Assembly: GCF_041807705.1 (NCBI RefSeq)
Contig: NZ_JBGTYY010000003.1
Coordinates: forward strand, 62,001 to 126,000
DNA from: Mannheimia sp041807705
GTDB taxonomy: Bacteria > Pseudomonadota > Gammaproteobacteria > Enterobacterales > Pasteurellaceae
Direction of reading: 5' to 3'
Length of the DNA stretch: 64,000 nucleotides
Position numbers and translations under genes: made by a program. Shown piece after piece: positions 43,294 to 52,147 of this stretch. Position 1 is the first letter of the stretch, and each line of letters begins with the position of its first letter. The notes under the pieces were generated by a model, which was given only the letters and a program-made list of their open reading frames with translations, ran no database searches and was not told the origin of the DNA.

Positions 43294-44160
43294 TTAATGC
43301 ACCAAACTCTCTTGGCTTTTTCGTTCTAAGCCTTTGACTTCCATTTTTAAAATTTCAGCGGAAGGATCTTCTGGGCATTGGTCGATAAAATAATTAATAT
43401 CTTCCAACGCTGCTTGGTAGCAATCCATACTTGCTAACACCATTCCACGATCACGAATTTCATACGGATCTTCTGGGCTCATTGCCAAACGGTATTCAAT
43501 CAAACGCAAAATTTCTTCATATTTCCCTTCACGGGTGAGGGTCATCTTGAATACGGTTTCAATTCGCTCAAGCAATTCTTGTGGTTCAGCTCGTCTTAGA
43601 AGATCAGGGGTTACTTCCACGCCGAAACCGATTTCGCCCTCAAGCCATTTGTTAAGCATTTCGATTCCAATAAACTCGCCATTCCACGGGTTAATAAAAC
43701 GAACTTTAGTTGCTCCGTTTGGCTGTTTCATTTCCGCTCTTAACACTAATTGGGTTGGGAAGTTTACAGGGTAAAGCGGTAAATCTAGCACTGCAGCCAA
43801 ATAAAGCACCACCGCTCCTAATGAAACAGGCATTCCACGACGTTTTTTAATGACTTGATTGAGCAATAAATTTTCCGTGTGGAAATAGTCTTCATAATAA
43901 CAATGAAAGCCCCACTCTTTATAAACTAAGTGGAGCAGTTGATTAATACGTTCTTCATCGCCCTCGCCATTCACGTTATAGCGAGCCTTTTTGGTTAGTG
44001 CAGACATCTGCCCAAACACTTGTTGCTCGTTTACACTACCGTCAATTAGCGTAGTGAGCCGTAAGATTTCACGATAGAGAAATTTTTTCAACTCCGCATC
44101 GCTTATCTTAACTTTCGGCTCTGCCAACTCTTTCAATAATTCTTCAATAATATCGTCCAT
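43294..44160 (-). CDS. sirB1: SirB1 family protein (transglutaminase-like plus TPR)
   Basis: The 288-residue protein has the SirB1 core NQVIKKRRGMPVSLGAVVLYLA (about 105-126) and YPVNFPTQLVLRAE. TPR-like helices follow in the C-terminal part (MSPEDPYEIRDRGMVLASMDCYQAALEDINYF). Function is unresolved. It follows prmC by 9 bases, and in E. coli ychA (SirB1) lies between prmC and kdsA, as it would here without the Fic pair. Confidence 0.88.
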   Translation of the reverse strand: MDDIIEELLKELAEPKVKISDAELKKFLYREILRLTTLIDGSVNEQQVFGQMSALTKKARYNVNGEGDEERINQLLHLVYKEWGFHCYYEDYFHTENLLLNQVIKKRRGMPVSLGAVVLYLAAVLDLPLYPVNFPTQLVLRAEMKQPNGATKVRFINPWNGEFIGIEMLNKWLEGEIGFGVEVTPDLLRRAEPQELLERIETVFKMTLTREGKYEEILRLIEYRLAMSPEDPYEIRDRGMVLASMDCYQAALEDINYFIDQCPEDPSAEILKMEVKGLERKSQESLVH

Positions 44161-44169
44161 TTCCTGCCT

Positions 44170-45036
44170 TTATTTTAGGATTGCTTGGGTTACTCTATCA
44201 TTGCCACCATAATCTTGAGCGGTTTCGATAGCTTCCCACAAATTTAAATCAAATAAATCTCTTACCTGCTCGCCCTGCTGCCAGCCGTGTTCTAGCATTA
44301 ACGCCCCTTGTGGCTTTAAGTAAAGCGGTGCATTTTCAATAATTTTTTGCAAATCGCTCAACCCATTGTTATCGGCAACTAATGCGGTTAAAGGTTCAAA
44401 ACGCACATCGCCAACTATTAAATTTTCATCGTTTTCGTCAATATAGGGTGGGTTAGAGACAATCAAGTCAAATTGTTTATTTTCAAGCGAGCCGAACCAA
44501 TCACTTTGTAGAAATCTAACATTACTAAACCCAAGATTTTGGCGATTTTCTTTTGCGAGTTGCACCGCATTATGTTGAAAATCCACCCCGATAATTTGGG
44601 CTTTCTCTCCTAATTCACTAGCAAGAGCTAACGCAATCGCCCCTGTGCCTGTGCCTAAATCCAAAATTTGCAAATTTTTCTGATTTTCTAACCGCTTGTA
44701 AGCAAAATCTAACGCTAATTCAACTAATCGCTCTGTATCAGGGCGAGGAATTAACGTTGCGGCTGAAACCTTTAACGGCAACGACCAAAACTCCCGTTGC
44801 CCTAAAATATATGCCATTGGTTCGCCTTTTACTCGGCGAGCCAATTTTTCCGCAAGTTCCACTAATTCACTTTCTGAAAGCTCGGTTTCCGAAAACGCAA
44901 AAATAGAGGATTTTGAGCGTTTTGTAACTGCTTGTAGTAACAGGTTTGCGTCAAGTTTTGCGTTTAGGTACGGATCGTTCTCAGCATTCTTGCTGAGTTG
45001 CTGTTCGGCGAAAGAGAGCCATTGTTGGTAGTTCAT
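44170..45036 (-). CDS. prmC: Release factor glutamine methyltransferase PrmC
   Basis: The 288-residue enzyme methylates the GGQ glutamine of release factors. It shows LIPRPDTERLVELAL, the SAM motif ILDLGTGTGAIALALA, and the catalytic NPPY in DLIVSNPPYI. It normally sits next to prfA, its substrate gene. Here prfA is about 2.5 kb upstream with a lipoprotein gene and a restriction-modification pair in between. The start lies 11 bases after the DNA methyltransferase stop with only a weak binding site. Confidence 0.95.
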   Translation of the reverse strand: MNYQQWLSFAEQQLSKNAENDPYLNAKLDANLLLQAVTKRSKSSIFAFSETELSESELVELAEKLARRVKGEPMAYILGQREFWSLPLKVSAATLIPRPDTERLVELALDFAYKRLENQKNLQILDLGTGTGAIALALASELGEKAQIIGVDFQHNAVQLAKENRQNLGFSNVRFLQSDWFGSLENKQFDLIVSNPPYIDENDENLIVGDVRFEPLTALVADNNGLSDLQKIIENAPLYLKPQGALMLEHGWQQGEQVRDLFDLNLWEAIETAQDYGGNDRVTQAILK

Positions 45037-45047
45037 CTTTATTTTAA

Positions 45048-46043
45048 TTAATATTTTTCTAAAATATGGAGATATTCTAATGTTTTATCATCACTATATT
45101 TTCTATTACTATCGGCTTTAAAGCGAGAATATTCTTTTCCTACAAAATCATAATGTCCATACTTAGAACAAATTTCTTTAATATCGGTGAAAGACATTAA
45201 CCCTTCATTATTATAGCTAATAAATATATATTTAAATTCTGCATTTTTAATTAAGTCTTCAAAAACATTTTTTACAATTCCTTTTTGACAGTAGCTTGAT
45301 TTTTTATATTCTCTTAATCCTGTTTTACCTTTAGGAACAAAATCGTCATATAAAGCAATTGTATTTAAAAGATGATAGTTTGCACCATATTGTCTAGCGT
45401 TGTAAGGAGGATCTAGATAAAGAATATCTCCATAAATTTTTGTAATGAGAGAGTTACTATCTTGGTGGTAAACTTCTGTTTCTGCTTTTCCTATATCAAA
45501 TAAGGCAGCTTCTAATTTCATATTTTTTTGAGCCGTCTTTTTTAATGTTTTTAAATAAGCCCCATAAACAGAGGCTGTATTAGCATGTTTATCAGCACTT
45601 TCTAATAATGAAGCTAGACAAAAGAAAAATTGTTCTTCTGTTATTTCTCTGCTTTCATAAAGAAGTTGTATATTTTTCCTTATGCGATCAATTAATTTAC
45701 CATTATATTCCGAAAAATAAAGTCTTTCTGCTTTTCCATTTTCACTATATTCTTGAAAAATAAAATCTCTTTCTGAATAAGAGATATTTTCTTCTAAAAA
45801 ATTAAATAGGGAAAAATAATCAAAAAAACTATTATTACTAATATAGTTTTTAGATAAAACATAACTATAATACTCTAAATCATTAACAATGATTTTCTTT
45901 ACTTGGTCTTTTAATGCACGAGAAATAATTCCCGTTCCTGCAAAAAGTTCAGCAAAAACTTTATCATCTAAACAGCCTACTGTTTCTTTTATTGTAGAGA
46001 TAACAAAACTAGATAATTTATTTTTTGACCCTATATAATTCAT
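45048..46043 (-). CDS. Type II DNA adenine methyltransferase (D12-class)
   Basis: The 331-residue protein has the SAM motif ELFAGTGIISRAL (about 32-44) and the catalytic motif LDPPYNARQYGANYHLLN (DPPY at 211-214), in the N-to-C order of D12/alpha-type N6-adenine methyltransferases. Its ATG overlaps the stop of the upstream nuclease-like gene (TAATG). Codon use is strikingly AT-rich compared with prmC. The recognition sequence cannot be read from the protein. Confidence 0.9.
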   Translation of the reverse strand: MNYIGSKNKLSSFVISTIKETVGCLDDKVFAELFAGTGIISRALKDQVKKIIVNDLEYYSYVLSKNYISNNSFFDYFSLFNFLEENISYSERDFIFQEYSENGKAERLYFSEYNGKLIDRIRKNIQLLYESREITEEQFFFCLASLLESADKHANTASVYGAYLKTLKKTAQKNMKLEAALFDIGKAETEVYHQDSNSLITKIYGDILYLDPPYNARQYGANYHLLNTIALYDDFVPKGKTGLREYKKSSYCQKGIVKNVFEDLIKNAEFKYIFISYNNEGLMSFTDIKEICSKYGHYDFVGKEYSRFKADSNRKYSDDKTLEYLHILEKY

Positions 46044-46897
46044 TAGCTATCATCATTTGTTAATAAAATTACAAATGCCTCAGTTTGATATGCCGTTTCA
46101 CCCGTAGATTTATGGCGATATTTAAAATTTATCTTATAAGGTTTATCTAATTTATTTTCTTCAATTGTTTTTTTAATTTTTATAGGCTCAATATTCTCGT
46201 CTAAATAAACAATAAAAAGACGAGGATCTGCTCCAAATCTTCCTTCATCTTGATAAGTATAGAGATATTCAGCTACTTTTTCAGGATTTTTAATCGCTAT
46301 TTCTTTCCAACTTTCTCCAAATTCTTTTTTAAATTCATTAGTTGGACTACGAGCAACTTTCTGATCAAAACTTACACCATTAATGAAAAAATCTAGTCCT
46401 TTTGAATGATAGAGAGTTGGAATTACATTTTCATTATTCAAAAAAATTAATGTTTCTAAGTAGTCATTTCTTTCTGTATTAATTTCTTTAATTCTTCTAT
46501 AACGGACAGCTGCATCTCTAACTTTTCGATCTTTTTCATCTCTAGGCTCATAAGAAGAATTAATTTGCTGAACAAAACTATCAAATTGACCTTGTGAGAA
46601 AGGCCACTCTATTTTTCCAAAACCAAGTTGTTTCCATTCTTGCAAAAGAACAGTTACATTATTTTCTCCTGCTAAACCTTTCTTATATTTATCTGTCTGC
46701 TTAAATAATTGACGGATAATTTGATATGCCTTTTGATAATCCCAATGCTCAACAATTAGATTATATGCCTCTTTAGCATTTTTAACCTTTATCTGGATAC
46801 CTAATAAAGCTAAAAAAGCCATTGCATTTTTCTGGTTACCAAAAATCTTTTTAACCAATTCTTGGCTAATCATTCTCTGAATATCAATGGAATTCAT
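46043..46897 (-). CDS. Putative type II restriction endonuclease
   Basis: The 284-residue protein has a candidate PD-(D/E)XK nuclease core, LDFFINGVSFDQKVAR (D169 ... D178-Q-K180), preceded by a helical N-terminus. It is directly coupled to a DNA adenine methyltransferase by a TAATG overlap, the layout of a type II restriction-modification pair. Sequence family not recognised by name. AT-rich, like its partner. It starts 38 bases downstream of the lipoprotein gene. Confidence 0.75.
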   Translation of the reverse strand: MNSIDIQRMISQELVKKIFGNQKNAMAFLALLGIQIKVKNAKEAYNLIVEHWDYQKAYQIIRQLFKQTDKYKKGLAGENNVTVLLQEWKQLGFGKIEWPFSQGQFDSFVQQINSSYEPRDEKDRKVRDAAVRYRRIKEINTERNDYLETLIFLNNENVIPTLYHSKGLDFFINGVSFDQKVARSPTNEFKKEFGESWKEIAIKNPEKVAEYLYTYQDEGRFGADPRLFIVYLDENIEPIKIKKTIEENKLDKPYKINFKYRHKSTGETAYQTEAFVILLTNDDS

Positions 46898-46935
46898 AAA
46901 TTATCCTTCAAGTTTATTCTAATAAGCCGAAAAAA

Positions 46936-47472
46936 TTATAAAACCCTTACACAATTCCCTGAACGCACTGTTTCGGCAACTTTCTGCTCAACACTGAATG
47001 CTTTGGTGGTAAAGTTACTTACGGCAAGGTTTACATTAGTTTTACCTGATTTTTTGGTTTGTTGGTTTAGGGCATCGAAATATTGTTGTTCTAAACTTTG
47101 TAATTCTTGGTTTGCTTGCAGATTAGCCTGTACTTCATCAGCGTGAGCTCGAGAAACTTTGCTCTGAGTAAAGCTATAAGTTAAGGTGTTATCTGCAAAT
47201 TTCCAACTGCCTGAACGCTCTAGGGCATAATTAAAAATTGGCTTTTCAGCAGGGAGCGTAACATTACCCAGATAGTTCGCTTTACCATCTTTGCCTAACT
47301 TCACTTTGTTTGTGGTTGCCGCAACGCCATTCATTGCACATTCCCATTCGCCGACAAAATGTTCGGTGGTTGGCGTAATAACTTCGTTTTTTAACGTTGT
47401 GCTTGAGTTGATAAACTTAATGTTACAAGCAGCAAGAAAAGTAGTCGCTGTGATTAATAATACTTTTTTCAT
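46936..47472 (-). CDS. Outer-membrane or inner-membrane lipoprotein, unknown function
   Basis: The 178-residue product has a lipoprotein signal with lipobox FLAAC (Cys16) after MKKVLLITATT. A compact domain follows with EHFVGEWECAM, KVKLGKDGKANYLG and SGSWKFADNTLTYSF, a lipocalin-like or small beta pattern. The frame runs up to 47571, but the ATG at 47472 has an AGGAAC site and starts the signal peptide. Asn17 follows the Cys, so outer-membrane sorting is likely. Function unknown. Confidence 0.75.
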   Translation of the reverse strand: MKKVLLITATTFLAACNIKFINSSTTLKNEVITPTTEHFVGEWECAMNGVAATTNKVKLGKDGKANYLGNVTLPAEKPIFNYALERSGSWKFADNTLTYSFTQSKVSRAHADEVQANLQANQELQSLEQQYFDALNQQTKKSGKTNVNLAVSNFTTKAFSVEQKVAETVRSGNCVRVL

Positions 47473-47497
47473 ACTGAAGTTCCTCTTGATATATTTA

Positions 47498-47588
47498 GTA
47501 GGGGCGCACTGCATGCGTCCACAAGCGGTGTATTTTTTATAAAATTTTGCAAATTTATATTTTGCGGACACACGCAGTGTGTCTCTAC
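47498..47588. repeat. GTAG-type REP doublet with an uptake signal in its spacer, copy 4
   Basis: GTAGGGGCGCACTGCATGCG opens the left hairpin and GGACACACGCAGTGTGTCTC plus TAC closes the right one. Between them lies ACAAGCGGTG with the AAAATTTTGCAAATTT tail typical of the uptake signal. The element is 91 bases, longer than its relatives, and lies between prfA and the lipoprotein gene. Confidence 0.78.
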
Positions 47589-47594
47589 AATAAA

Positions 47595-48677
47595 TTAGCC
47601 TTGTTCAGATAACGCCGCTAACTGATCCGCTTGATATTCAGTAATAATCGGCTGGATTAATTCATCAATTTTACCGTTCATTACTTCATCTAAGCGGTAA
47701 ACCGTTAAGTTGATACGGTGGTCAGTTACACGCCCTTGTGGGTAGTTGTAGGTACGGATTTTATCCGAACGATCGCCCGAGCCTAATAAGTTACGGCGAG
47801 TGTCTGCCTGCTCTGCGGCTTGGCGTTCTTGCTCAACTTGCACGATACGAGAAGCAAGTACTGCTAAGGCTTTCGCTTTGTTTTTGTGTTGTGAACGCTC
47901 GTCTTGGCACTCTACCACAATCCCTGTTGGAATATGGGTAATACGCACCGCAGAGTCTGTAGTATTAACGTGCTGACCGCCTGCACCTGATGAACGGTAA
48001 GTATCAATTCGCAAATCAGATGGATTGATTTCTGGCATTTCGCTTTCTGGTAACTCTGGCATTACCGCAACGGTACAGGCAGAGGTGTGAATACGCCCTT
48101 GTGATTCGGTTTTCGGCACACGTTGCACGCGGTGTCCGCCTGATTCAAATTTCAGTTGCCCGTAAACGCCTTCGCCGCTGATTTTCACGATAATCTCTTT
48201 ATATCCGCCTTGCTCACTTTCATTCGCCGACATTTCCTCAATTCGCCAGCGTTTGCTTTCGCAATAACGGCTGTACATACGGTATAAATCGCCTACGAAA
48301 ATACCAGCTTCATCACCGCCCGTTCCTGCACGAATTTCAAGGAATGCGTTGTATTCATCGTTCGGATCTTTTGGCAATAATAGAATTTGTAAATGTTGTT
48401 CTAAATTTTCAATTTCTGCTTTGTTTTCCGCAATTTCTTCTGCTGCCATATCCTTCATATCAGGATCATCTAACAGTAATTGAGCTTCCTCAATATCGTT
48501 GTTTAATTTTTTCCAACGGTTAAAGGTGCCAACCACTTCTTCTAATTGGGAATATTCTTTTGAATAGGCACGGAATTTTTCTTGGTCGGAAATCACAGAC
48601 GCATCGCCAAGTAATGCTTGGAGTTCTTCGTGGCGTTCGCTCAAGCTTTCTAATTTATTGATAATAGAATCTTTCAT
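47595..48677 (-). CDS. prfA: Peptide chain release factor 1
   Basis: The 360-residue class I release factor reads UAA and UAG. It shows the codon-recognition PxT-type region and the catalytic GGQ in SSGAGGQHVNTTDSA, with the upstream GTGGDEAGIF signature. Length equals E. coli RF1 (360). It starts after a single REP-like hairpin and is followed by a REP doublet. Confidence 0.97.
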   Translation of the reverse strand: MKDSIINKLESLSERHEELQALLGDASVISDQEKFRAYSKEYSQLEEVVGTFNRWKKLNNDIEEAQLLLDDPDMKDMAAEEIAENKAEIENLEQHLQILLLPKDPNDEYNAFLEIRAGTGGDEAGIFVGDLYRMYSRYCESKRWRIEEMSANESEQGGYKEIIVKISGEGVYGQLKFESGGHRVQRVPKTESQGRIHTSACTVAVMPELPESEMPEINPSDLRIDTYRSSGAGGQHVNTTDSAVRITHIPTGIVVECQDERSQHKNKAKALAVLASRIVQVEQERQAAEQADTRRNLLGSGDRSDKIRTYNYPQGRVTDHRINLTVYRLDEVMNGKIDELIQPIITEYQADQLAALSEQG

Positions 48678-48700
48678 TGAAAATATCTCTTAATATTTGT

Positions 48701-48725
48701 GTAGGGGCGAAACATTTTTCACCCT
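48701..48725. repeat. Single REP-like hairpin with GTAG foot upstream of prfA
   Basis: GTAG is followed by GGGCGAAA and TTTCACCC, which pair around a 4-base loop with one G-T pair. No inverted partner is present. It lies 23 bases upstream of the prfA start. Confidence 0.6.
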
Positions 48726-48778
48726 TACTGATTAGATTTTAAAAGGAAATAAACTAGCGGATTATAGCCGATTTTCCG

Positions 48779-49363
48779 TTAAAAATCTTGCTCAATCGTA
48801 AGCCAATTTTTCAGCATCTCTTTTCCGTATTCGGTGATAAAAGATTCAGGGTGGAACTGCACCCCAAAAATCGGCAAACTTTGGTGTTTGAACGCCATCA
48901 GCACATTTTGCTCACACACAGCCGTGGCTACAAGCGGTGTATTTTCCAACGAATTTTGCAAAATTCCCCACGAGTGATACAGCCCCACTTTCAACTGTTC
49001 CGGTAAACCGTCAAACATTGGATTTGGCTTAATTTGCGTTAGCGTGCGTTGCTGACCGTGCCGAACATTCTCTAAATTGTATAACGTGCCACCAAAAAAC
49101 TCGCAAATCGTTTGATGCCCTAAACAAACCCCTAAAATAGATTTGCTTTGATAATAACGCTCTAACATCGCAAAAGTTTGTGGATACGCGCTCGGCACAT
49201 CAGGGCCGGGCGAGATGAGAATATGCGTGAAGTTTTCCACTTCGTCTAGGTTTAATTCTTCCACTAATACGACCTTTGCAGGCACATTGAGCTTACGGAG
49301 TAAATCCACCAAGTTGAAAGTGAAAGAGTCGTGGTTGTCAATGATTAATAGCTTTTTTTGCAT
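48779..49363 (-). CDS. pabA: Aminodeoxychorismate synthase glutamine amidotransferase
   Basis: The 194-residue class I amidotransferase has nucleophile Cys in GVCLGHQTI (about residue 80), SPGPDVPSAY, and FGVQFHPESF. It is a paralogue of trpG in this window. The nearby pabB and PabC-like genes point to folate synthesis (para-aminobenzoate). REP doublet copy 5 lies just upstream. Confidence 0.88.
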   Translation of the reverse strand: MQKKLLIIDNHDSFTFNLVDLLRKLNVPAKVVLVEELNLDEVENFTHILISPGPDVPSAYPQTFAMLERYYQSKSILGVCLGHQTICEFFGGTLYNLENVRHGQQRTLTQIKPNPMFDGLPEQLKVGLYHSWGILQNSLENTPLVATAVCEQNVLMAFKHQSLPIFGVQFHPESFITEYGKEMLKNWLTIEQDF

Positions 49364-49369
49364 TTTTGT

Positions 49370-49440
49370 GTAGGGGCGGGTCCTGTACCCGCCCGATATT
49401 TCAGATGATATTCTTGGGTGGGCACAGGACCCGCCCCTAC
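49370..49440. repeat. GTAG-type REP doublet (REPIN-like), copy 5
   Basis: GTAGGGGCGGGTCCTGTACC and the inverted GGGCACAGGACCCGCCCCTAC bound a 71-base element with nearly perfect long arms. It is the best conserved member together with copy 3 and lies between rmuC and pabA. Confidence 0.85.
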
Positions 49441-49467
49441 AATTTTAGGTAAATAACGAGATTTGAC

Positions 49468-51087
49468 CTACTCTTCTAACAATTCCTTCGATACCATTTC
49501 CAATTTAATCGTATCCACTTCGTTTTCAATCAGCTCTACTTGTGGCACAAGTTGGCTTGCCTTGCTAGAAAGATGTTGAAATCGTTCCACTTTTCCGAGC
49601 AAGCCTTGTCGTCCAACAAGAGAAGTAACGGCTTGATTATATTGATTATTTGCCGTATTGAGCGTATTACCTAATTTTGCCAAGCGATCCGCCACAGCAC
49701 AAACTTGGTTATAAATTTCGCCTGCTTTCTCGCTGATTTCACGAGCCTCAGAATTGCCTCGTTCAATTCGCCACAAATTCGCTACGGTGCGTAAAATTGG
49801 CATTAGCGTGGTGTGCGAAACCAAAATCACATTGCGTTCATAGCCAAAGTTAAACAACTGCGGATCGTGCTTCATCGCTTCAATATAAGCAGGCTCAATC
49901 GGTACAAACATCAGCACAAAATCAGGGCTTTTGATACCAAGCAAAGCACTGTAATTTTTCTTCGATAAACCCTCGATATGGGAACGGAGCGAACGGCAAT
50001 GTTCGTCCAACGCCTGTGAAATTGCAAAATTTTCCTCAGATCTGACCGCTTGATCGTAGGCTACTAACGACACTTTGCTGTCAATAATCAGGTGTTTTTG
50101 ATCGGGCAAATGCACCACAAAATCAGGGGCAAAACGTCTACCTTCTTCATCACGGAAACTTTCTTGGGCTTGATAATGCTCGCCTGCTAACAAACCCGCT
50201 GACTGCAATGTGGTTTCAAGCTGAACCTCGCCCCAGTTACCCGCCACTTTGTTATTGCCTTTCAACGCATTCGTGAGGTTTTGAGCCTCTTCCGACATTG
50301 AAACACCAATTTGTAGCACACGCTTAATTTCGGCTTCTAAATTCGCAGAACCTTTAAGGGATTCGCTATGTACCTCATTCACTCGTTTTTGAAAGCCCTC
50401 AATTTGCTCTTTAAAAGGCTTAAGCAGAGCTTCAAGCGAGCTTTGATTGGTTTCACTAAATCGCTTGCTTTTTTCATCTAAAATCTGTTGAGCGAGGTGT
50501 TGAAATTCCACATTAAGCTGTTGTTTTACTTCCACAAAATTACGTTGCTGCTGCTCAAAATTCGCCTGTTTTTCCGAAAGCGTGGTGCGTAGCTCGGTCA
50601 GCTCATTTTGCACTTCATTTAAGCGACTAAAAAGCGATTGATTTTCTCGCTCTTTTTGCGAAAGCGAACTCTGGCTAAATTGCAGCTGTTCTTCCAAACT
50701 CTCGGCTTTAGCGTGCGAAGAACCCACCCTTTCTTTCAGCTCACTGATATAGCGTTCTAGTTCGTTTTCCTGCTGTTCGGCAAGCTCAATTTTTTGTTGA
50801 AAACGTTGTAGCTGAGCATCTCGTTCACTCAAGCGTTCGCTTACGGCTTCATATTTCGTTTGTTGTTGCACCGCCCATTGCTCAAGTTGATTTTTCTCTT
50901 GGCTAAGATTCTCATATTTTTCGCTGATTTGGTGAAAATCTGCCGTGATTTTGTTGAGATCTTGGCTTAACTCATAAGCATCTCGCTGATAACGTGATTG
51001 CAGAAAAAACAAATAAATGCCAATCAGCACACAAACGGCAAGGGCAATATAGAGCCAAATTTCATCAATATTAAGTGAGGCGTTCAT
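49468..51087 (-). CDS. rmuC: DNA recombination protein RmuC
   Basis: The 539-residue protein has an N-terminal membrane helix (about 8-25). A coiled coil of about 200 residues follows, then the RmuC domain (about 250-450) with GNWGEVQLETTLQSAGL, PDFVVHLPD and IDSKVSLVAYDQAV, a PD-(D/E)XK-like nuclease core. RmuC limits DNA inversions. The frame extends to 51198, but the ATG at 51087 has an AAGG site and avoids overlap with divergent pabB. Confidence 0.9.
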   Translation of the reverse strand: MNASLNIDEIWLYIALAVCVLIGIYLFFLQSRYQRDAYELSQDLNKITADFHQISEKYENLSQEKNQLEQWAVQQQTKYEAVSERLSERDAQLQRFQQKIELAEQQENELERYISELKERVGSSHAKAESLEEQLQFSQSSLSQKERENQSLFSRLNEVQNELTELRTTLSEKQANFEQQQRNFVEVKQQLNVEFQHLAQQILDEKSKRFSETNQSSLEALLKPFKEQIEGFQKRVNEVHSESLKGSANLEAEIKRVLQIGVSMSEEAQNLTNALKGNNKVAGNWGEVQLETTLQSAGLLAGEHYQAQESFRDEEGRRFAPDFVVHLPDQKHLIIDSKVSLVAYDQAVRSEENFAISQALDEHCRSLRSHIEGLSKKNYSALLGIKSPDFVLMFVPIEPAYIEAMKHDPQLFNFGYERNVILVSHTTLMPILRTVANLWRIERGNSEAREISEKAGEIYNQVCAVADRLAKLGNTLNTANNQYNQAVTSLVGRQGLLGKVERFQHLSSKASQLVPQVELIENEVDTIKLEMVSKELLEE

Positions 51088-51172
51088 CGGTAAAACCTTT
51101 TTCAAAAAATGCTTTTCAAAACTATTACTTTGCATTATAACAGAGCTTTCCAATATTAAGCATTTCAGTTTT

Positions 51173-52147
51173 ATGCAAGATTTTATAGACAAAGCCAATC
51201 AATATGGGCGAGCCAAACGTCCTTTTTTCTTTTTAATTGATTTTGAGCAGGAAAAGCCGCTTATTTTTCCGCTCGAAGAGGCTCATACAAGCGGTCTTTT
51301 TTTTGAGTTTTTTTGCAAATCGAATGCAAAAAGAACCTTTGAAAAAGTGGCTAAATCTTTTGAATTTTCAGCAAATCCAATTACTTTTGCTGAATATCAA
51401 GCTGGTTTTGAATTAGTGAAGAAAGAAATTCAAGCCGGTAATAGCTATTTGCTGAATTTAAGCTATCCAACAGCCATTGAAACCAATTATTCATTAGCGG
51501 AGATTTTTGCAAGTAGTAAGGCAAAATATAAATGTTATCTGCAAGATCAATTTGTCTGCTTTTCGCCCGAATGCTTTGTGCGAATTGAGCAGAACCGCAT
51601 TTTTTCTTACCCGATGAAAGGAACGATTAATGCGAGCGAAGAAAATGCTGAGCAGAAATTAATAGCTTCTGAAAAAGAGTTTACCGAACATAATACTATT
51701 GTAGATTTGATCCGAAACGATCTCGCCTTAGTGGCTAAAAATATCGAAGTAACAAAATATCGCTATGTGGAAAAAGTCCAAACCCATCGTGGAGCAATTT
51801 TGCAAACAAGTTCTGAGATCTGCGGCGAACTGGCTGAAAATTGGCAGGAAAATATCGGATCTATTTTAGCCACTTTATTACCTGCTGGTTCTATTAGCGG
51901 TGCTCCTAAAGAGAAAACGGTTTCTATTATTCAGCAGGCAGAACAAGGAAAGCGTGGTTATTACACAGGGATTTTTGGCTATTTTGATGGCGAAAGTGTA
52001 GAAAGTGCGGTGGCAATTCGCTACATAGCCCAAACCCTGAGCGGACTTGTGTTCCACAGCGGCGGAGGAATTACCTCACAAAGCGTGTTAGAAGATGAAT
52101 ATAACGAAATTTTAGAGAAAGTCTATGTACCAATTTCCACTCTTTGA
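51173..52147 (+). CDS. pabB: Aminodeoxychorismate synthase component I
   Basis: The 324-residue chorismate-binding protein keeps the catalytic core (SPECFVRIEQN, PMKGTINASEE, EKEFTEHNTIVDLIRNDLALVA, TLLPAGSISGAPKEKTVSII). It lacks most of the N-terminal subdomain of E. coli PabB (453 aa), so it is a short form as in Haemophilus. It acts with PabA to make 4-amino-4-deoxychorismate. It overlaps the PabC-like gene by 23 bases. A USS lies inside it near 51288. Confidence 0.92.
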   Translation: MQDFIDKANQYGRAKRPFFFLIDFEQEKPLIFPLEEAHTSGLFFEFFCKSNAKRTFEKVAKSFEFSANPITFAEYQAGFELVKKEIQAGNSYLLNLSYPTAIETNYSLAEIFASSKAKYKCYLQDQFVCFSPECFVRIEQNRIFSYPMKGTINASEENAEQKLIASEKEFTEHNTIVDLIRNDLALVAKNIEVTKYRYVEKVQTHRGAILQTSSEICGELAENWQENIGSILATLLPAGSISGAPKEKTVSIIQQAEQGKRGYYTGIFGYFDGESVESAVAIRYIAQTLSGLVFHSGGGITSQSVLEDEYNEILEKVYVPISTL

